From: Hyphomicrobiaceae bacterium | GTDB taxonomy: Bacteria; Pseudomonadota; Alphaproteobacteria; Rhizobiales; Hyphomicrobiaceae | DNA: 64,000 nt | Assembly: GCA_020638055.1 (NCBI GenBank) | Contig: JACKJH010000003.1 | Location: 569,990 to 633,989, forward strand | Direction: 5' to 3' | Part shown: piece after piece, positions 61,658 through 64,000 of the stretch | How the letters are laid out: every line of letters starts with the position of its first letter | Numbering within the stretch: the first letter of the stretch is position 1 | The notes under the pieces: generated by a model | Databases searched by the model: none | Seen by the model: the letters and a program-made list of their open reading frames with translations, nothing else | Told to the model about the DNA's origin: nothing | Program-made: the position numbers and the translations under genes

Positions 61658-62260
61658 CTAATCGGGCATAGCCAGAATTTGCAAAGATAAAAAGGGCGCA
61701 TGTTCTTCAACCACCAAACTTCGGCATTGCGCGAACCTCGCTGCAAAATTCTCATCATCAAACAATCCAAACCTGTTGAGGTGCTTCTGAAAATGAGGAG
61801 CCCAAAGTTCTTTTTCCCAAATCTCAAAACTGCATCCCCAAAGGCCACTAGTCAAGCCGTCGATATCTACAACGTCAAAACCAATCTGCTGAAATTCGCT
61901 CGCGTCGGTAGCCAAGTCAAATTCACGCTCGATGCAACCAAAACGCTCCTCGATGTACGCGACGATCTCGCTCCGCAGGCGATAGACATAGATCTTTTCC
62001 GTTCCGCTAATGTCAGCCCGTACACTTCGTATCAGGCCGCCAATCGGCCTAAAGAAGCCCAAAATAGAAGTTTCTGCATCACTACTGTTCTCTTGGTATC
62101 GATATCGAGGCGGCTTTGGTTGAACCATAGCGTCTGCGGTTGTGAGGACCTTCGACGGCCAAGCCACCATTTGATTCAATTGATCAAGGCGTCTAATCGC
62201 GCTTGTGGGCACAACTTCGCGAACATCAAAGCCGATCGTTACGAACTTGGCGTCTCGCAT
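61658..62260 (-). CDS. putative immunity protein of Rhs cassette 5
   Basis: 200 residues from ATG 62260, 20 bp after the cassette 5 stop. Mostly soluble alpha/beta sequence (DAKFVTIGFDVREVVPTSAI; SDAETSILGFFRPIGGLIRS; YVYRLRSEIVAYIEERFGCI; LWGCSFEIWEKELWAPHFQK). No family recognised. AT-richer than the Rhs core beside it, which is common for cargo acquired with a toxin. Function inferred from toxin-immunity order. Confidence 0.65.
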   Translation of the reverse strand: MRDAKFVTIGFDVREVVPTSAIRRLDQLNQMVAWPSKVLTTADAMVQPKPPRYRYQENSSDAETSILGFFRPIGGLIRSVRADISGTEKIYVYRLRSEIVAYIEERFGCIEREFDLATDASEFQQIGFDVVDIDGLTSGLWGCSFEIWEKELWAPHFQKHLNRFGLFDDENFAARFAQCRSLVVEEHAPFLSLQILAMPD

Positions 62261-62280
62261 GAGGCACTCTTACTGCTATG

Positions 62281-62790
62281 TTATTTCGGAGAATCAGCGA
62301 AAATGCTGCAGGGAACGATGCCCTCAGGAATTGAGCCGATGTCGCCATATGTCCTGGGCCCGAGGTTCTTTTTCCATATACATGCGCAGCTAGGGGCAGG
62401 CAGCTGTTCGCGCCTATATGTGTGGTAGTGAACATCCCAATTGTTGTGCTTTCTCAAACCTTTTTCGTACTTGTAACATTGCGTCCCGACCGGAGGAACG
62501 CATGGTTGGCACTTATTGGTCTGAGACTGCAACCAGATAATCGCGGCGCCAGCCGCCATGCCTATACAGCGCCCGATGGCAGCTCCTCCGGGAATTGGGG
62601 TGAAAGTTCCACCCAATTGGCCGAGATTTCCGCCGAGCGTGATCGCGTTACGCCCATCGCGATCAACGTACCGATACGGATTGTTCCGTGCATACCCATA
62701 GACACTCGGTCCATCCACAAACCCCAGCGGATCTGCTTGCGTGTAGCGGCCGAGGCTTGGATCGTAGTGTCGATGCCAGTTGTAATGCAA
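62281..62790 (-). CDS. displaced Rhs C-terminal cassette 5
   Basis: 169 residues. Again it starts at the internal TTG (HYNWHRHYDPSLGRYTQADP) and carries PSVYGYARNNPYRYVDRDGR. The tail has a hydrophobic Gly/Ala segment (GGTFTPIPGGAAIGRCIGMA, AGAAIIWLQSQTN) then a Cys/His-rich end (KCQPCVPPVGTQCYKYEKGL; NNWDVHYHTYRREQLPAPSC; ACIWKKNLGPRTYGDIGSIP). The CxPCxPPxGT...H.H...C.C pattern recalls a tail seen on many Rhs proteins. Immunity gene follows at 62260. Confidence 0.75.
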   Translation of the reverse strand: MHYNWHRHYDPSLGRYTQADPLGFVDGPSVYGYARNNPYRYVDRDGRNAITLGGNLGQLGGTFTPIPGGAAIGRCIGMAAGAAIIWLQSQTNKCQPCVPPVGTQCYKYEKGLRKHNNWDVHYHTYRREQLPAPSCACIWKKNLGPRTYGDIGSIPEGIVPCSIFADSPK

Positions 62791-63127
62791 GCCCGCGTTT
62801 TTATGTCCTCACGGCCTGGTGGGCCTCCGGACGGGGCGGCGCAGGTGCGCCGGTTCGCCTTGCTCCTTCCGCGCGGCGCTGGTCGCTGGCGCGGCGATCG
62901 TTTGCTTGTCCTCACGGCCTGATCAGCCTCCGGACGGGGCGGCCTGACGGCCGTCGCGCAGTCGCGCTCTTCCGAACCTGGCTCGACGCTTGGTTCGGCT
63001 GGTACCCATCGCTCACCGTATACTTCCAGCCGGTCGGCGACGAGCCGAACAGGAGACGGCCAAGGGCCGCCGCTGCGCATGCAGCGCCCCCGCGGAGGCG
63101 CAGCGAGCAAAGCGAGCGGTGCGCGCC
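62791..63127. repeat. GC-rich repeat block between opposed Rhs fragments
   Basis: The core ends abruptly at 62790 and is replaced by GC-rich sequence holding two copies of TCCTCACGGCCTG...GCCTCCGGACGGGGCGGC (about 62803 and 62912) and GGCCTGACGGCC at about 62940. CGATCGTTTGC here also occurs inverted in the 58783 insert. Likely short mobile or linker sequence; no gene. Confidence 0.6.
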
Positions 63128-63634
63128 GTGAGCGAAAACAAATCCGGTCTCTACTACTACCGCGCGCGCGACTACGATCCGGTCACCGGCCGCTTCCTGC
63201 AAGAAGACCCGATCTGGTTCGATAGCGGCGACATGAACGTCTACCGCTACACCTGGAACAACCCGCTGATGTGGCGCGACCCGAGCGGGCAGTCTGCGAT
63301 TGAATATGCGTGCATGGCTTCGTTTGGAACGGGAGCGGGTGCATCGGCTGGCGGCACGTCAGCGCTCGGTGCCGGTGGCCTGTTTGCGACGGTTGCGAAG
63401 GTTCTGGCCGCCACCCTTGGTGATGCGCAGCGGGTCCAGGAGATTGAGAACGAGTTTCAGAAAGTGCAGACGGCAGTATTGGCCACAGTCGCTCTTGCAG
63501 ACCTCGCAGCAAGCCGGATGTGCGGGCGTGCGATATCTAACTTGTTGATATTGACGGATTTTGTGGCTGTGGACGAAGTCTGCCGCGAACTAGTCTCAGT
63601 AGACGGCAAAAAACAGCGATTTTTCGAGAAGTGA
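63128..63634 (+). CDS. Rhs C-terminal fragment 6, opposite strand
   Basis: 168 residues from GTG 63128 (VSENKSGLYYYRARDYDPVT), open further to 62990 through the GC-rich block. The core end differs from the other cassettes: GLYYYRARDYDPVTGRFLQE, DPIWFDSGDMNVYRYTWNNP, MWRDPSG. The tail is Ala/Gly-rich and helical (FGTGAGASAGGTSALGAGGL; VALADLAASRMCGRAISNLL). A 3' remnant of a different Rhs lineage. No immunity gene follows it on this strand; 63635-63880 holds nothing clear. Confidence 0.7.
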   Translation: MSENKSGLYYYRARDYDPVTGRFLQEDPIWFDSGDMNVYRYTWNNPLMWRDPSGQSAIEYACMASFGTGAGASAGGTSALGAGGLFATVAKVLAATLGDAQRVQEIENEFQKVQTAVLATVALADLAASRMCGRAISNLLILTDFVAVDEVCRELVSVDGKKQRFFEK

Positions 63635-63880
63635 GCCCATTTTTAGCTTTTTGCGCCCGATAAAACGGTGCAATTCCAGCAAGTTGCACCAATATTCCCA
63701 CGATCAAGAACAGCGATTTTTAAGTTGCGTTTCAGCGATCCCGTGATTCACAAACAGCGATGACTCGATCTCCGGCAGATGCGTCAGGGAATCCAAATTA
63801 ACCCTCACGGCGACCAGGGCCGCACCAACCAATCTAATTTCTCCAGGGGGGACTTACGAGTTCCACTGAGCAAAGGTAAT

Positions 63881-64000
63881 TTAATCGTCGTTAGACGTTG
63901 GCTGGACGCTGCCGACACTTCCTAACGCGGTCTCCGGTCCTTTAATCCGGCCTATATGCACCGATATCAATTCGTTGGCGTTGTACCACCTTCCTTCTGT
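63881..64000 (-). CDS. C-terminal end of a gene running off the window
   Basis: Minus-strand frame open from the window edge to a TAA at 63881: TEGRWYNANELISVHIGRIK then GPETALGSVGSVQPTSNDD. It reads as a normal protein end (39 residues seen). Family cannot be told; the start lies outside. Confidence 0.45.
   Translation of the reverse strand, partial: TEGRWYNANELISVHIGRIKGPETALGSVGSVQPTSNDD

Noticed and set aside
61095..61661. 188-codon rightward frame over Rhs cassette 4
   Set aside because: Antisense of a clear YD-repeat core.

Overview
The window looks like the chromosome of an alphaproteobacterium, most likely Hyphomicrobiales (Rhizobiales). The basis is GC-rich codon usage, the gene order rpmB / DUF3108 protein / SUV3-like helicase / S4 protein / fdxA / carD that I recognise from that order, and many short palindromic intergenic repeats ending in CTAG. 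No species can be named from the sequence alone.

Layout. 1-3.24 kb is the right end of an integrated element: overlapping small genes, a tyrosine integrase, and an attachment-site candidate that looks like a tRNA 3' end. 3.3-16 kb is core chromosome: a secreted Cys protein, an MltB-type lytic transglycosylase, a pentameric ligand-gated ion channel fused to a periplasmic-binding domain, rpmB, DUF3108, helicase, S4 protein, fdxA, and a CarD regulator with a histone-H1-like tail. 16.7-28.5 kb is a translationally coupled operon of srfB, srfC, a membrane Sel1 protein, an exported coiled-coil protein and a PstS-OmpA fusion, followed by an orphan TctC-type receptor. 28.5-37 kb holds an HNH protein, a cytochrome b561, a hydrolase and a DevCAB-type exporter split by an inverted FkbM methyltransferase in AT-richer DNA.

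37-51.5 kb is mostly on the minus strand: a hypothetical, a four-TM protein with a long cytoplasmic tail, a bifunctional GT51/transpeptidase, moeA, a giant protein with two unrelated P-loop ATPase modules, and its winged-helix partner. 52-57 kb has a CAP-domain lipoprotein, small hypotheticals, a D,D-carboxypeptidase, tRNA-Ser(CGA) and a GNAT protein. 57-63.6 kb is an array of displaced Rhs C-terminal cassettes, most of them lacking their own start codon. Four are followed by a putative immunity gene, and several cores are interrupted by small palindromic insertions.

How the parts may work together (inference). The Srf operon has a cytoplasmic actin/Hsp70-like protein, a degenerate GTPase-like protein, an inner-membrane TPR protein, an exported coiled coil and a peptidoglycan-binding OmpA protein, which is the parts list of an envelope-spanning machine. 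The nearby PBP, four-TM protein and double ATPase may or may not belong to it. The Rhs array is a toxin-immunity reservoir. Three families of interspersed palindromes occur between the genes: a 167-bp double hairpin (3 copies), the CATTTTCCGACGAA repeat and the GCATGTTTAGCCGAAG repeat. Functions and motifs were judged by eye from translations; no searches were run.
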